Below, one piece after another: positions 1-10,562 of a stretch of 64,000 nt of DNA. The translations under genes and the position numbers were made by a program. The stretch's first letter is position 1. Every line of letters begins with the position of its first letter. The stretch is from Acanthamoeba castellanii str. Neff (lineage: Eukaryota > Discosea > Longamoebia > Acanthamoebidae): the NCBI RefSeq assembly GCF_000313135.1, contig NW_004457390.1:163846-227845 (forward strand), written 5' to 3'. A model generated the notes under the pieces. It made no database searches and had not been told where the DNA came from. It worked only from the letters and a program-made list of their open reading frames with translations.

Positions 1-277
1 ATCAGCTTCTCGGGGATGCCGCACAGGCCGAAGCCGCCGACCAGCCTATTTCAAGTAAAATAAATAATGCGAATTATAAATAAAAAATTAAAAGTGGAGG
101 AATAAAATAAAAATTAAAAATAAAGTAATATTATTGAGCGTACAGCTTGGAGCCGTCCTTGACGTCCTTGACGGCCTCCTCGGCCGAGCCAACAATCTTG
201 GAGCGGAGGAGGGAGGTGGTGTGGAAGCCACGCGAGCCCCTCGTCAAAACGATTCCTCTCATGGTCGACTGACGCAT
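1..277 (-). CDS. Succinyl-CoA:3-oxoacid CoA-transferase, mitochondrial (N-terminal part, runs off window)
   Basis: Transfers CoA from succinyl-CoA to acetoacetate in ketone-body use, in the mitochondrial matrix. Two exons are visible: complement 144-277 and complement 1-45, split by an AT-rich intron with donor GTACGC and acceptor ATAG. The spliced protein begins with an Arg/Ser/Thr-rich presequence (RGFHTTSLLRSKIV), followed by SAEEAVKDVKDGSKL, then LLVGGFGLCGIPEKL, which is the start of the SCOT family's CoA-transferase domain. The start at 277 was chosen because it opens the presequence; an internal ATG at 262 is also possible. The gene continues beyond base 1. Confidence 0.85.
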
Positions 278-911
278 CGTGTGCCAAATGTCAAGCTTGT
301 GCCTCGCCTGCCACGTGATCAAGAGCATGAGTCAATCGTCAAGTAGTCATACTACGCTGAAGTTGTCTGATTTTATCATCGATAACGGATTAATCCGGTA
401 TTGTAGATAAAAGATGTAAGCTGGCAGTGCGTGGAAGCGACGTGGGTCGTGACGTACCTGGAGAGATGGTGGATGTGCAGTGTTAGCAAAGAAACGAAGA
501 ACGAAGGCGAAGTGGGTGCGCCGACAATCGAGGAAGGGCAGAGCGAGCCCAGGCAAGTTGGGACGGCAAAACGCAAGGTGGGCATCTGGGACCAGTGGCA
601 TCTCAACAATCTCCGGCCATTTATGTATAAAATGCTTTAAATTCTTAACTAATCCCAAAACTGAATCCACGATATTGCTGGATAATGTTCCGCGCTACAA
701 AATTTGATATTTTCTTTAGGTCGAGGAAAACTGTCAAGAAATTGTTTTCTTTGTATTGATCGGTTGCCAAGGGAAAGTCGCAATCAAACTCAGCCCAAGG
801 TCCTTGGCGATGAGGTGGATCAAGCGAGCGGGACTGCGCAAACACTGTTGCCCGCTTGTCAAGCACACACGAAAGCACACACAGTTCTTCGCATCCCCAA
901 CGCAAGCAAAG
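278..911. other. Intergenic region between divergent SCOT and HSP20 genes
   Basis: About 630 bases between two divergently transcribed start codons, so it must contain both promoters. Short open frames on both strands (around 347-670 and 431-640) have no recognisable domain and no plausible splice-linked continuation. An upstream in-frame ATG at 810 could extend HSP20 by 34 basic residues. I see no convincing perfect heat-shock element. Confidence 0.4.
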
Positions 912-1289
912 ATGGCGCTCTCCCTCTACATGCAGTACGACTCGGAATGGAGGCCGGCTTGCGACGTCTGCGAGAACGCGGATTGCATTCAGCTGATTGC
1001 CGACCTGCCCGGCATGGCGCGAGAGAGCGTGAAGGTGAGCATCGAGGACGGCCTGCTCGTCATCAGCGGCGAGCGACGACGATCCTCGATCGAAGGCCGG
1101 TATCACGCTGCCGAGCGAGGCCAGGGCAAATTCAAGCAGCTGCTCACCCTGCCCAAGGGCGACTCTGCAGCTCGACCGCCTCGACTACCAGCTCTCGGAG
1201 GGAGTGCTGCTGGTGACCATCCCCAAGAGGCAGTGAGCTGCTGCCGTGCACATTCAATCTCGAACCGAATCGAGATGTACAGACACTAA
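912..1289 (+). CDS. Small heat-shock protein, HSP20/alpha-crystallin family (apparent frameshift)
   Basis: A chaperone of the alpha-crystallin superfamily, probably cytosolic. The ACD starts almost at once: IQLIADLPGMARESVKVSIE, then GLLVISGERR, followed by a basic stretch and KQLLTLPKGD, which is the usual beta-strand order. In the initial frame the family-typical C-terminus is missing and the frame runs to a stop at 1287-1289. In the -1 frame, bases near 1168-1236 encode LDYQLSEGVLLVTIPKRQ and a stop. That is the expected last strands and IPK tail. A one-base indel near 1161-1170 therefore separates the two halves; it could be a sequencing error or a real lesion. The start at 912 sits in a good context (AAAG-ATGG). 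An extension to 810 is possible. Confidence 0.8.
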   Translation: MALSLYMQYDSEWRPACDVCENADCIQLIADLPGMARESVKVSIEDGLLVISGERRRSSIEGRYHAAERGQGKFKQLLTLPKGDSAARPPRLPALGGSAAGDHPQEAVSCCRAHSISNRIEMYRH

Positions 1290-1617
1290 AGACGGAAACT
1301 GAAGATGGAGAGAAACACTTGTAATCACGAAGCCATCATGCACATACACAACATGTACCGAACTGTTACACAAAGAACAATGCCCCAACCCTGTTAATTA
1401 TTATTTATTTATTTATTGATTGTTTTCTTATCATTTCCTGTAAACGTTGGGATTCCTGCCCAAACGGCAAGCAAACAATCTTCTTGACATCAGCGTAAGA
1501 TAGACTGAGGGCCAAGGGGCAATGCGTGTTGGTGGTCAGAGGATTGCTGCGGGGAGAAACGCGGAACTATGCCGCCAGCCCGCCGGCTTATGGTTGGGGA
1601 GAACTGAGGCATCCGTG

Positions 1618-4600
1618 ATGGGATGGAGCAGATGGACGTCTGCACCGCCCCCTCTCGGCCACGCGCGACCTGTGCTCGAACCGCTACTGCGCAGTAGAGG
1701 CTGCAGCCCTCGTTGGTTGGGTCGCTCCTTTGCTACACGCTCGGCACCGGCCTCATCTTCATCCTACGCTCGCAAATCTGCCGTCCCCTCATCATCATTC
1801 GCCTCCTCTGCGCGCCCCGTGGGCAGTGTAAGTGGCGGCGGTGCGCCGTTCGTGTCCTCCCACTTCTCCATCAGCGAAGATGAGATCACCCACTTCTTCA
1901 GCCGGAAGAGCCTCGTGTGGAAGCGGAGCGGCGAGGAGCTCGTCGTGCAGACGTGCCCCACCTGCCCCGACCACAAATACAAGATGGACAACCTCTTCAA
2001 GCTCTACATCAGCAAGCGCACCGGCCAGTTCTTCTGCCACCGCTGTGGCAACAAAGGTGTCGTATCCGTGGTGATGACACCTTGTTACCAATTCTCACCA
2101 TCTCCTGACGCATACCACGTGTGTGTGTGTGTGTGGTGATGCGTGTGCGGTGCCATGGCATAGGTTCGTGGTTCGACTTCAAGAGGCTGTATGGCGAGAT
2201 TCCGTACACTGCGCCCATGTCGGCACCCGTGCCGGCCTCGGGAGAGGTCGCGCACGACCACCAGCACCACCAGCACGCGCCAGCTCCGGGCCTGCAGGAA
2301 GAAAGAGAGAAACCGCTGCCAGACCACGTACGCGGCTTTCATCTCGAACGAATGCCCGAGTGGCAATCGCTCACGTCTGGGCCGTGTGTGTGTGTGTGCA
2401 CCCCTCTCCTCCCTGGCAACGACCGCCCTGCAGGACGTTGTCTCCAAGTACCCCTTGGCCCTCTTCAACGAGTATCCGCAGGTCTTGACCTTTCTCACCG
2501 GCAACAAGACCAAAGTGCAGCGACACTTGGTAAGTCCATCGAACCATTCCCATTTGATACTCCTTTGCTTTCTCACCGACGTTCGTGTGTCGTGTGTGTC
2601 GTGTGTGTGATCGTGTGTGGTCGTGTGTCTCCTCAAGTCCGAGGAAGTGATTCGCAAATACAAGGTGGGAGCCACCAAGTACGCATTTGGCGGGGACTCG
2701 GAACAGTGCGTGACCTTTCCCTGGATCGACGCCGACGCCGAGGGCAGGAACTCCATCAGGTACCAAGAAGAAGGCCTTTGCGCTCGCACCTTGGCTCATC
2801 GCGCATCGTCTGACCCTCGACTCGCTGATGCTGATGCTGATGCTGATGCATCGTACTGTCCCGTGGGACTGGCTTTGCAGGCGATTGAAGATTCGGTCGA
2901 TAAAGAACAAGGCCAACCAGCGATTAACCCCAGCCGGCGGGCAATGGGGGTTCTTCGGTTGGCACACGGTGCCCGCCGATGCCAAGGAGATCGTAATCAC
3001 CGAGGGCGAGTTCGACGCCATGGCCGTCTATCAGGTGCCACACCCACCACAGCGAACGTCGCGCACCATCACGCCTCGATGTTATAATGAGAGCGCAGCC
3101 TTACTATGAGCGCTCGCCACAACAGGCCACAGGGCTGCCGGCCATTTCGCTGCCCAACGGAGCCCACTCGCTCCCCGTGGAGCTGCTGCCCCGACTCGAG
3201 CGGTACCCCCTTTGCAAGTTCTTATGTCTGCACCGCGTCGTCCTCCGCCAACACGCTGCTTGTTGTGTGTGTCGTGTGTGTGTTGTGTGTGTCGTGTGTG
3301 TCGTGTGTGTGTGTGGTTCGGCGACAGGTTCGAGAAGATATACCTCTGGATGGACGACGATATCCCGGGCCAGGAGGGCGCCGCCAAGTTCGCCCAGAAG
3401 CTGGGAATTAAGAGGTCCGTGGTGCACCACAGCCGCAGACACCTCTCTTTTCCCTCTCTTTTCCTCTCATTTTTTTTCTTTGGCCACCTCCAGGTGTCTG
3501 CTGGTGCGCACGAAGCAGGGCGACCCCGAAGGCCCGAAGGACGCCAACGACGCCCTTCGCGCGGGCAAGGTAAGGGAAGCGTTGTGCGCCTGTACGCCGC
3601 GGCCGTTGGTGACACCGGCCCAGTTCTCACGCTCAGCTGATTGATATCTCCATTCCACTCGCGCAGGACCTGAATGCGATATTGAAGAAGGCCGGCAGGA
3701 CGCCGCACCAGCAGGTCATCTCGTTCCAGGACATCGCGGACGAGGTGTATCGCAACATCTGTTCGCCCGACGAGCTCGCCGGCGTGCCGTCGAAGATGTT
3801 CCCCTCCCTGACCAAGATATTGAAGGGTACGCGCGCCTCCAGTGCATCGCGATCTCATATCTTCTACGGTGCCCGTTCTGGCTCACGCTCACACGACACA
3901 CACGACACACACACGACACGGTGCGCATTGTTGAACGACCAGGGCATCGCAAGGGCGAGTTGACGGTGTTCACCGGCCCGACCGGCGTGGGCAAGACCAC
4001 GCTTCTCAGCCAGCTCTCCCTCGACTTCGCGATGCAAGGTATCTTAGGGACTCCTTTAGTCGGGGGGCGTGCGGGCGAGCTCCCTTCTCACTCCCCCCCT
4101 TTCAATTTGTTTTTTTGTTTCCGTGAGTCCAGGCGTGCGCACTCTCTGGGGCAACTTCGAAATCAAGAACACCTACCTCGCACAGAAGATGCTCCTCCAG
4201 TACGCCGGTACGTCCGTGTGTCGTGTGTGTCGTGTGTGTCGTGAGTGTGTCGTGAGCATGTCGTGTCGTGTCGTGTGTCGTCTGATCGTGCTGCTCGCTG
4301 GCAGGCAAGAATTTGGCCGAGCTGCAGGACAGAGCGCAGTGGGACGAGGCCTCGCGGGCCTTCTCCGACCTGCCCCTGTACTGGATGCGATTCCACGGGA
4401 GTACCAGCGTTGACCAGGTGCTCGACGCCATGGACTACGCCGTCTACGTACACGACGTCGAACACGTCGTCCTCGACAACCTACAGTTCATGCTCAGGTA
4501 CCGCACACGCACACGCACACGCACACGCACACGCACACGCACACGCACACGCACACGCACACGCACACGCACACGCACACGCACACGCACACGCACACGC

Positions 4601-5362
4601 ACACGCACACGCACCCGCACCCGCACCCGCACCCGCACCCGACGCTACACGCGCGCATAAGGCCGGCCTCATTGTTCGGGCCTCTCTGCAGTGGTCAGGC
4701 CTGGGGCCAAGAGGGCGTGGCCGCGGGCAACAAGTTCGACATCCAGGATCGCGCGCTCGAGGAGTTCCGACGGTTCGCCTCCACCAAGAACGTACACATC
4801 ACCCTCGTCATCCACCCGAGGAAGACCGAAGACGATCGGCCGCTCAACGTCGCGTCCGTCTTTGGCAGCGTCAAAGGTACCTTGCGATTATCATCTTTTT
4901 CAACTTCTTCATCATCATCAGCACTTCCTTTGTTGTTAACGATCGTCATCTGTTGCGCTGCTTGGCTCGTTCGTTTGTGTGTCAATGCTGCAGCCACACA
5001 GGAGGCCGACAACGTGTTGATCCTGCAGTACAACAAGGGCGAGGACTGGAAGTGGCTCGAGGTCGCCAAGAATCGATTCGACGGCGAACTGGGGTACGTT
5101 TGCTTTGTTGTTTGCATGTTTGTAGTTTACGAAGCTGACGCGTCAATCCGTCGATGGATGGCGTTGCAACACGCTCAACAGGCCGATTGCGCTCCAGTTC
5201 AACAAGAGGAACAAGTCGTATCGCGAGATGCCCACCACGGGCCTGCTCAACAAGGCACGCAAGGGCGCCAGCAAGGGCGCATCCAACCAGCCAGACGACC
5301 CACAACCCGCCACCGCTTCCTCCTCCACCACCAGCACCACTCCCACCACCAAGGCTGGGTGA
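1618..5362 (+). CDS. Twinkle / T7 gp4-like mitochondrial DNA primase-helicase
   Basis: Replicative mtDNA helicase with a primase-type N-terminus. Fifteen exons join in phase: 1618-2056, 2164-2327, 2434-2529, 2638-2759, 2881-3034, 3126-3202, 3328-3414, 3494-3569, 3667-3826, 3943-4038, 4133-4207, 4305-4497, 4692-4876, 4994-5093, 5182-5362. The order is: Arg/Ser-rich presequence ([19 protein letters not shown]); a zinc ribbon with CPTC and CHRC pairs; Toprim motifs [11 protein letters not shown] and LWMDDDIPG; linker ending [14 protein letters not shown]; Walker [17 protein letters not shown]; a Walker B-like [10 protein letters not shown]; and IHPRK. The C-terminal region after residue RNKSYREM is Thr/Ser/Pro-rich. 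Animal Twinkles generally have lost the zinc cysteines and key Toprim acids; here all are kept, so primase activity is plausible (inference). An in-frame ATG at 1522 could lengthen the presequence. The exon 2 donor (2328) is the least certain. AATAAA follows the stop. Confidence 0.92.
4503..4643 (+). repeat. Intronic CACACG/CACCCG hexamer array
   Basis: About 140 bases of tandem hexamers fill Twinkle's twelfth intron (4498-4691), perfect CACACG changing to CACCCG near the 3' end. Open frames of alternating Arg-Thr or His-Ala across it are products of the repeat and are not coding. Confidence 0.9.
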
Positions 5363-5514
5363 AACAAATAAATAAAACAAAGCAAAATTGATAATAATAA
5401 TATCATTATTTGGTATTTTCTCTGCTGATTTATTTGCTTTACTTTATTTATAATACTGGGCAATTAATAAGTGCTGTGTTTTTTCTTGCAGCCTTCTTCA
5501 CACCTCCGCCAAGA

Positions 5515-6318
5515 ATGGTAACCAACAGCGAGCTGCTTTCGCTTCTTGTGGTGCTCTTCGCCCTCGTGTTCCCCTCCGAAGGCGCACAGGAGGCCTCCGG
5601 CATGTCCCTCTCCAGCCTCGCCCCGGCCCTCGACCTCGCCCTGTCGCAACACCACCACAACCCCGACCTCGCTCCCCGCCAGGCACCGCCGCCCGGTAGC
5701 CCGACCCACGTGGCCAACACCTTCCAGGGCGCGACCATCTGCGCTGAGTCCAAGTCGGGCTTCTCGCTGGACCAACTCGCCCGCGAGTTCCCCCAGTTCT
5801 ACATCGAGCTTGGCACCTGGCTGGGCAACATCACCTGCTTCCAGCCCGGCCCGTCCGGCACGCCGGCGCTGGGGCTGGCCCCGGTACTCGCCGACGCGCG
5901 CTTCGAGCTCAACACCACCCTTGACGGGGCGCGCCTCTACTCGTGCTCGTCGCTCGGCGGCGCGCCGGCCTCGTGCCGCGTGTTCTACCCGCGGTTCGAC
6001 GGGTCGGGCCAGTACTGCACCGTGGACCCGGTCGACGGCGGGCTCCCGCTGCAGAGGGTGGGCCAAGTGGTCAACTCGCGCATCTCGGTCGACTCGGCCT
6101 GGTCCAACGCGGGCGAGCTCGACTCGGCGGGCCTCAACTACTACGAACCGGCCAACGACGCCATCTCGGGCTTCTACGGCTCGTGGACTGGCCAGGAGGC
6201 CCCTGGCGGACCCACGACGGCCGTGGGCGGCAGGCCGCCAGCCCTGCAGTGCCTGTTCCGCGTGGCCCGCACCTGCCGCGGTCCTCTGTGCTTCTCTGCG
6301 CCCGAGCACTCAGGCTAA
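5515..6318 (+). CDS. Predicted secreted protein, unknown family
   Basis: A single uninterrupted exon of 267 codons. It opens with a signal peptide (VTNSELLSLLVVLFALVFPSEG) and then a Pro/His-rich linker. The rest contains eight or so cysteines and at least two N-glycosylation sequons (NIT, NTT), so a disulfide-bonded exported protein is likely. I do not recognise a domain. The frame is open further upstream to 5410, but that stretch is AT-rich and non-coding in composition, so ATG 5515 is preferred. It begins about 150 bases after the Twinkle stop, on the same strand. The protein ends PEHSG; whether the C-terminus is complete cannot be judged. Confidence 0.65.
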   Translation: MVTNSELLSLLVVLFALVFPSEGAQEASGMSLSSLAPALDLALSQHHHNPDLAPRQAPPPGSPTHVANTFQGATICAESKSGFSLDQLAREFPQFYIELGTWLGNITCFQPGPSGTPALGLAPVLADARFELNTTLDGARLYSCSSLGGAPASCRVFYPRFDGSGQYCTVDPVDGGLPLQRVGQVVNSRISVDSAWSNAGELDSAGLNYYEPANDAISGFYGSWTGQEAPGGPTTAVGGRPPALQCLFRVARTCRGPLCFSAPEHSG

Positions 6319-6417
6319 CCCCAACCCTCCACTTGCGCCAAATAAAACAAAGTGCACCCTTTCAGGCTTGAGGGTAGAGGGGCTGCTTTAACTGCAACTG
6401 GTGAACGACCACCAGAC
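6319..6417. other. Short spacer between secreted-protein gene and 5S rRNA
   Basis: About 100 bases with a CAAATAAAACAA motif near 6339 that could be the polyadenylation signal of the upstream gene. Nothing else is evident. Confidence 0.4.
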
Positions 6418-6422
6418 AAAAA
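6418..6422 (-). terminator. Pol III T-tract terminator of 5S rRNA
   Basis: Five consecutive T residues on the minus strand lie immediately 3' of the 5S gene, as expected for RNA polymerase III termination. Confidence 0.8.
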
Positions 6423-6535
6423 GGATACGGTGGATTCCCGGGTGGTCGCCCACCCCAGTACTAACACCGCCTGGCGCAGCTTAACTTCGCTGTTCGGATG
6501 GGAAGCGGTGCTTTCTGCGCAGTATGGCCGTATCC
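6423..6535 (-). rRNA. 5S ribosomal RNA
   Basis: Read on the minus strand the RNA begins GGATACGGCCATACTGCG and ends AATCCACCGTATCC, so the two ends pair as helix I (GGATACGG with CCGTATCC). The internal segments CCCATCCGAACA, GTTAAGC, GGCGGTGTTAGTACTGG and GGGCGACC are the standard conserved 5S blocks, including the region that acts as the internal TFIIIA/Pol III promoter. It agrees with the Acanthamoeba 5S sequence as I remember it, which is the strongest taxonomic clue in the window. It stands alone between protein genes and is not in a visible tandem array. Confidence 0.95.
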
Positions 6536-6683
6536 AACATTTGATGGATCCTGTCGCGGTCTGATGACCTCCCTTGCAGGAGTACAGGTGGCACACAATC
6601 AAGTCAACAATCGAATATGAGCGCTGCATATCCACAAGCATCAATAACTTTATTTGCTGCACTGTGAGCGGTGAAGTAACAGT

Positions 6684-7198
6684 TTAGTGCTTGTACTCAT
6701 CCTTCTCACAGTGCTTCCTGGTCGTGGAGGTGGTCTCCTTGGGGCAGCCCTTGGTGGTCGAGGTGGTGTGCTTCCTGGTCGTGGAGGTGGTCTCCTTGGG
6801 GCACTCCTCAGTGGTCGTGGTGTGCTTCCTGGTCGTAGAGGTGGTCTCCTTCGGGGCAGTCCTTGGTGGTCGAGGTGGTGTGCTTCCTGGTCGTTGAGGT
6901 GGTGTGGCGGTTCTTCTTGTGACAAACCTTGACGCACTTCCAGTAGCACTGGCCCTCCTCCTTGTCATCATCATCCTCCTTGCAGTCCTGGTCCTTGTCA
7001 TCCTCCCAGTCCCAGTCCTTGTTGTTGTTCTTGCTGCTGTGGTCTTCACCTGTTCAACCAATTAGAGTGCAGATGTTTAGTATCATCATCACACAGGAAC
7101 CACCTTTGGTTGGGCGGGAGCACACCACCGTCATGGGCGAGAGCAAGGGCAAGCAAGCTCAGACAGACCAAGGCGAAGAGGATCATGTTGAGCTTCAT
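6684..7198 (-). CDS. Secreted Thr-rich repeat protein with apparent frameshift
   Basis: Exon 1 (7198-7104) encodes a clear signal peptide, KLNMILFALVCLSLLALALA, then HDGGVLPPNQ. A 67-base intron (acceptor 7037) leads to an acidic Lys/Asp segment (NNNKDWDWEDDKDQDCKE), a short Cys cluster (CYWKCVKVC), and tandem units of the form TTSTTRKHTTSTTK-x-CPKE. Three to four units are visible. Near 6852 one unit reads CCCCGAAGG where the others read CCCCAAGG. The extra G shifts the frame, giving a stop at 6808-6810, whereas the shifted frame carries the remaining units to EKDEYKH and a stop at 6684. The repeats would be heavily O-glycosylated if exported (inference). No family recognised. Confidence 0.65.
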
Positions 7199-7443
7199 TG
7201 TTGTTGTGGTTGTTGTGCGTTGATCTGTTGGATGTGGTGAGCCTGGGACCAGTTTTATAGCTGATCCAGCTTGCTCTTCCATTGGTTGCATGAAAAGATA
7301 AAGAACCGCTCCCCCATTGGAGTCAGCTTGGACTGTAAGCTTGTTGTGCTCTGTTTCACTGTTGTGGCCACCACGCGAAATTGCCACTCTCTCTTTCCTT
7401 TTTTGTTAATTTTGTCCTTTTATAGCGTGCTTGTTTATTCAGC

Positions 7444-10400
7444 CTAGACGGGATAGGGCGGCGTGCGCACGGCGTAGAGGGCCTCCAGGTCCTCCTCCTC
7501 GTCATCCAGCGGTTCCGGGCCGAACAAGCCCACGGGCGGCTTCCCCGGGAGAACTGTCACCTTGACCTCGCCTTCGCCTGTTGTCGTCGTCGCCATCTTC
7601 TTCTTCTTCTTCTTTGGAGTGGTCGTGGTCGTGGTCGTCACATCCTTCGCGGCGTACGTTGGCTCCTCGGCAGTCGGCCGCCTCGTCAGCTGCTCATCGA
7701 CCAGTCTGGCCCCCGCCGGCTCCGCCTCCTTCATCGCAGGCGATGGCGGCGGTGACATGTCGACGGGGTCAGTGGCGGCCCGGGCGTGGTCGGGGCTGGG
7801 CTGGGTGTGAGGCCCGGCGCCGGGAGTGGTGGAGGTGGTGGCGGAGGTGACGAGGCTGTGCCGTCGCACGAGGTCGGCCTCGTGCGCCCGGCGGATGTTC
7901 ATGCGCTGCTCGAGCCAGTCCTTGACGTGGGTGAAGAACCGCTGCACCTCCGGGTGGGGCATCACGTTGAAGAAGAACTGGAAGTCGTGGTTCATGTGGT
8001 GGCCCACATACAGCTCAGCCTCTGTTCGCCCACCCACACAACCCTCATCAGTCCAGTCTATCTTACAAGTGTGCGGTGTGTGCGGTGTGTGCGGTGTGTG
8101 ACAGTGACGCACCAACGCCCTGTTCGACGGCCTTGTGGTGGATGGTGCGGATGTCCTCCCACAGGGGCTCCACGTCGCCGCCGGTGATGAGCAGCGGCGG
8201 CAGGCCCAGCAGGTCGCCGTAGACCGGCGAAATGTAGGGCGAGTAAATGCTCGTCTTGTTCCGCTCCTTCCCGCGCTCGTCCGACAGCTCCTCCTGCACG
8301 TCGCCTCGCCGCCGCCGCCTCTCCTCCTCCTCTTCCTCCATCGTCTGCCCGCGCCATCGCTCGGCGTCGCCGTTGCCGCCGGCGCTCGTGCCGACGCCGC
8401 GGTCGGCTGCGGCGGAAGCGTGGAGATCGGTGCGCGATCGCTCGCGCTCGGCGGCGTGCTCCTCGTCGCGCAGGGAGGCGAGCGACTCGTGCCGGCGGCG
8501 CGCCTGGCGGCGCTCGTCGCGGTCGACCTGCCGCAGGCGCAGCTCCTCGTAGAGGATCTGCTTGAGGTACTTGCGCTCCCACCGCTTCTTCACCCACTTG
8601 AGACGCACGCGGTCCTTCTCGCGCGTGGCGTGCCTCTCCTGAGACTGCGCGCGCAGGCCGCCCCGGAGCGGCCGGCGCAGCTGGCGCTCCTTCTTCTTGG
8701 TGAAGGGATAGTCCGACGGCTGCAGGTTGAGGTAGCCCTGCACGAAGCGCAGGCCGATGTGGTACGGCCGGAACTTCTCGGGCTGCGGGTACGACCTATA
8801 CAGAAACACCGAACTGTGCTCACTGTGTGTCGTGTCGTGTCGTGTCGTGTCAGTGAATTAAGCAGTCGACGGACGATGGTACGGCGGGGAACGAACCTGA
8901 GGTCGACCCAGGGAGAGAGGAGGACGGCGGCGAGGGGCGTGGGCGGGAAGACGTCGCGTTCGTCGTCGGCGAGCTCGAAGGGCAGCTGGTGCTTGCTCAT
9001 GAACTTGTCGTCGGAGGCGAGCGTGCGCCGCTCCCACGCGCGGTGCTGGCTCTCTGTCATGTCGCTCGCCGGCCACCGCTGCTCGCTGGTCTTGTCGGCC
9101 TCGGCCGCGTCGTCGTCTCCGGAATCGCCGCTTTCTTTGGATTTTTGCTGCTGTCGGCGCGTCTGGAGCACCTTCTCCACGGCCTCGCTCGTGACCACCT
9201 CCTCGCGCTCGCGCTCCTTCTCGATCCACCGCTCAACCGGCCCCTTCTCCCACTCCCTCTGCTGCTGATGTTGCTGATTGTCGACACTGCGCGTCGTGAA
9301 AGAGCCGCCTCCGCTGGCGCTGAGGCTGAGGCGGCGCTCGCGGTGCTTCTGAAGCTCGCTGCGCTCCTTCTCGAGGCGCACCTGACGGATCACGTAGAGC
9401 AGCGACAGCGTCAGGTTGCCGCCCGCGCTGTCGCCCGCAAGAATCAAACGGTCCGCAGGAATGCCGCCACCCTAACAACACACAATGAGTGTCGACAGCT
9501 CGTGTCGTATCGTGTGTCGTGTCGTGTGTCGTGTCGTGTCGTGTCGTGTCGTGTGTCGTGTCGTGTCGTGTCGTGAGGTGGGCACCTTGGGGTTGAGAAT
9601 CCAGAGGTAGGCTTTCCAGCATTGCTGGAGGGCCACGGGGAAGGTGACCTCGGGCGACAGCGTGTAGTCGGGGAGGAAGAACTGCATCCCGCCCAGCAGC
9701 TTGCTCAGCTTCCAACACCACGCCCTGTACGACGGCACCGTCCCTACATTCAACCTCTAATCAGCACACGCACACGCACCACCGCACACGCACACGACCA
9801 ACGACACAACACACGTTAAACGAACCGATGCAGAAGCCGCCGCCGTGGAGAAACATGATGGTGGGCTTGTTGCGGAAGTAGGGCGACTCCTCGGGCAGCT
9901 CGGCGCCCTCCTTCTCGTGGCGGGCCTTGAGGCGCTCGTACTCCTCCTCGCGCTTCCGGATCTCGCGCGCCTCACGCTTGGGCACCCAGCACACGAACTC
10001 GCCGCGCAGGCCGCACGGCAGCGTGACCTTGCGCAGGTAGGAGTCCTTGGGCGTGCGCGGTACCGGGTACAAATTCCTGACATTCCATCGCACTCACCAC
10101 CGTTAAGCCAGAGCCGCCACTGCACAAAGTGCGTCGAACAACAGTACCTGAGGTCTTCCCAGCTCAGCAGGTAGTGGTGGTCGGCCACTTTCATCACGGA
10201 CCGGTAATACACCTCTGGTTTGGTTCCCAACAGGGTCAGTTGCGACCGACACGACACGACACGACACGCGCCGCACCGCACGCAGGTCATATTCCTTAGC
10301 ATTCCACACATAGCTGAGTGGTAAAGGTACCGAGGCGCTTGGTGTAGGACGGGTAGATGGGTCCCCGCTTGAAGCGTCGGGGCAGGAGGAAGAGGGATTT

Positions 10401-10562
10401 GACGGCGCACGAGGCCAGCAGGGCGTTCTTGCGAAAGTAGAACGGTTTGGGCTTCCGCTTGTACTGCGCCTCCATCGCCGCTCGCGCCCGGTCCTTCTCG
10501 TCACCTGCGCTGTTCGCCGCGACTTCCTTCTTCTTCACCTTCTTGTGTTTGCCAAACCGCAT
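7444..10562 (-). CDS. Hormone-sensitive-lipase-type alpha/beta hydrolase
   Basis: Predicted serine esterase/lipase of the HSL family. Seven exons on the minus strand join in phase: 10562-10331, 10214-10148, 10076-9826, 9743-9586, 9471-8897, 8795-8113, 8021-7444. Motifs in order: oxyanion motif HGGGFCIGS; nucleophile GDSAGG; LLSPWVDL; acid in ITGGDVEPLWED; catalytic His in GHHMNHDFQFF. The full triad is present. Unusually, the strand after the nucleophile is followed by about 130 charged residues, and another 130-residue Arg/Glu/Lys-rich insert (KKKERQLRR to KERNKTS) precedes the acid strand. The N-terminus is basic (GKHKKVKKKE) with a possible short hydrophobic segment, suggesting membrane or lipid-droplet attachment (inference). 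The C-terminal tail is Thr/Pro/Lys-rich. Confidence 0.85.
9490..9575. repeat. Intronic TCGTG/GTGTCG simple repeat
   Basis: Pentamer and octamer units of TCGTG and GTGTCG type in the HSL-like gene's fourth intron. The same units recur in introns at 8823-8850, 13900-13964, 36445-36465 and 43683-43766. Confidence 0.8.

Noticed and set aside
345..720. Short overlapping frames upstream of HSP20
   Set aside because: No domain, no splice partner and mixed composition; treated as intergenic.
4313..4672. Open frames of alternating Arg-Thr, His-Ala or Val-Arg
   Set aside because: They are translations of the CACACG hexamer array inside a Twinkle intron and vanish when the intron is spliced.
5464..6309. 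Long minus-strand frame opposite the secreted protein
   Set aside because: It is an Arg/Gly/Ala-rich antisense shadow of a GC-rich exon. The plus strand has the signal peptide and balanced codon use.
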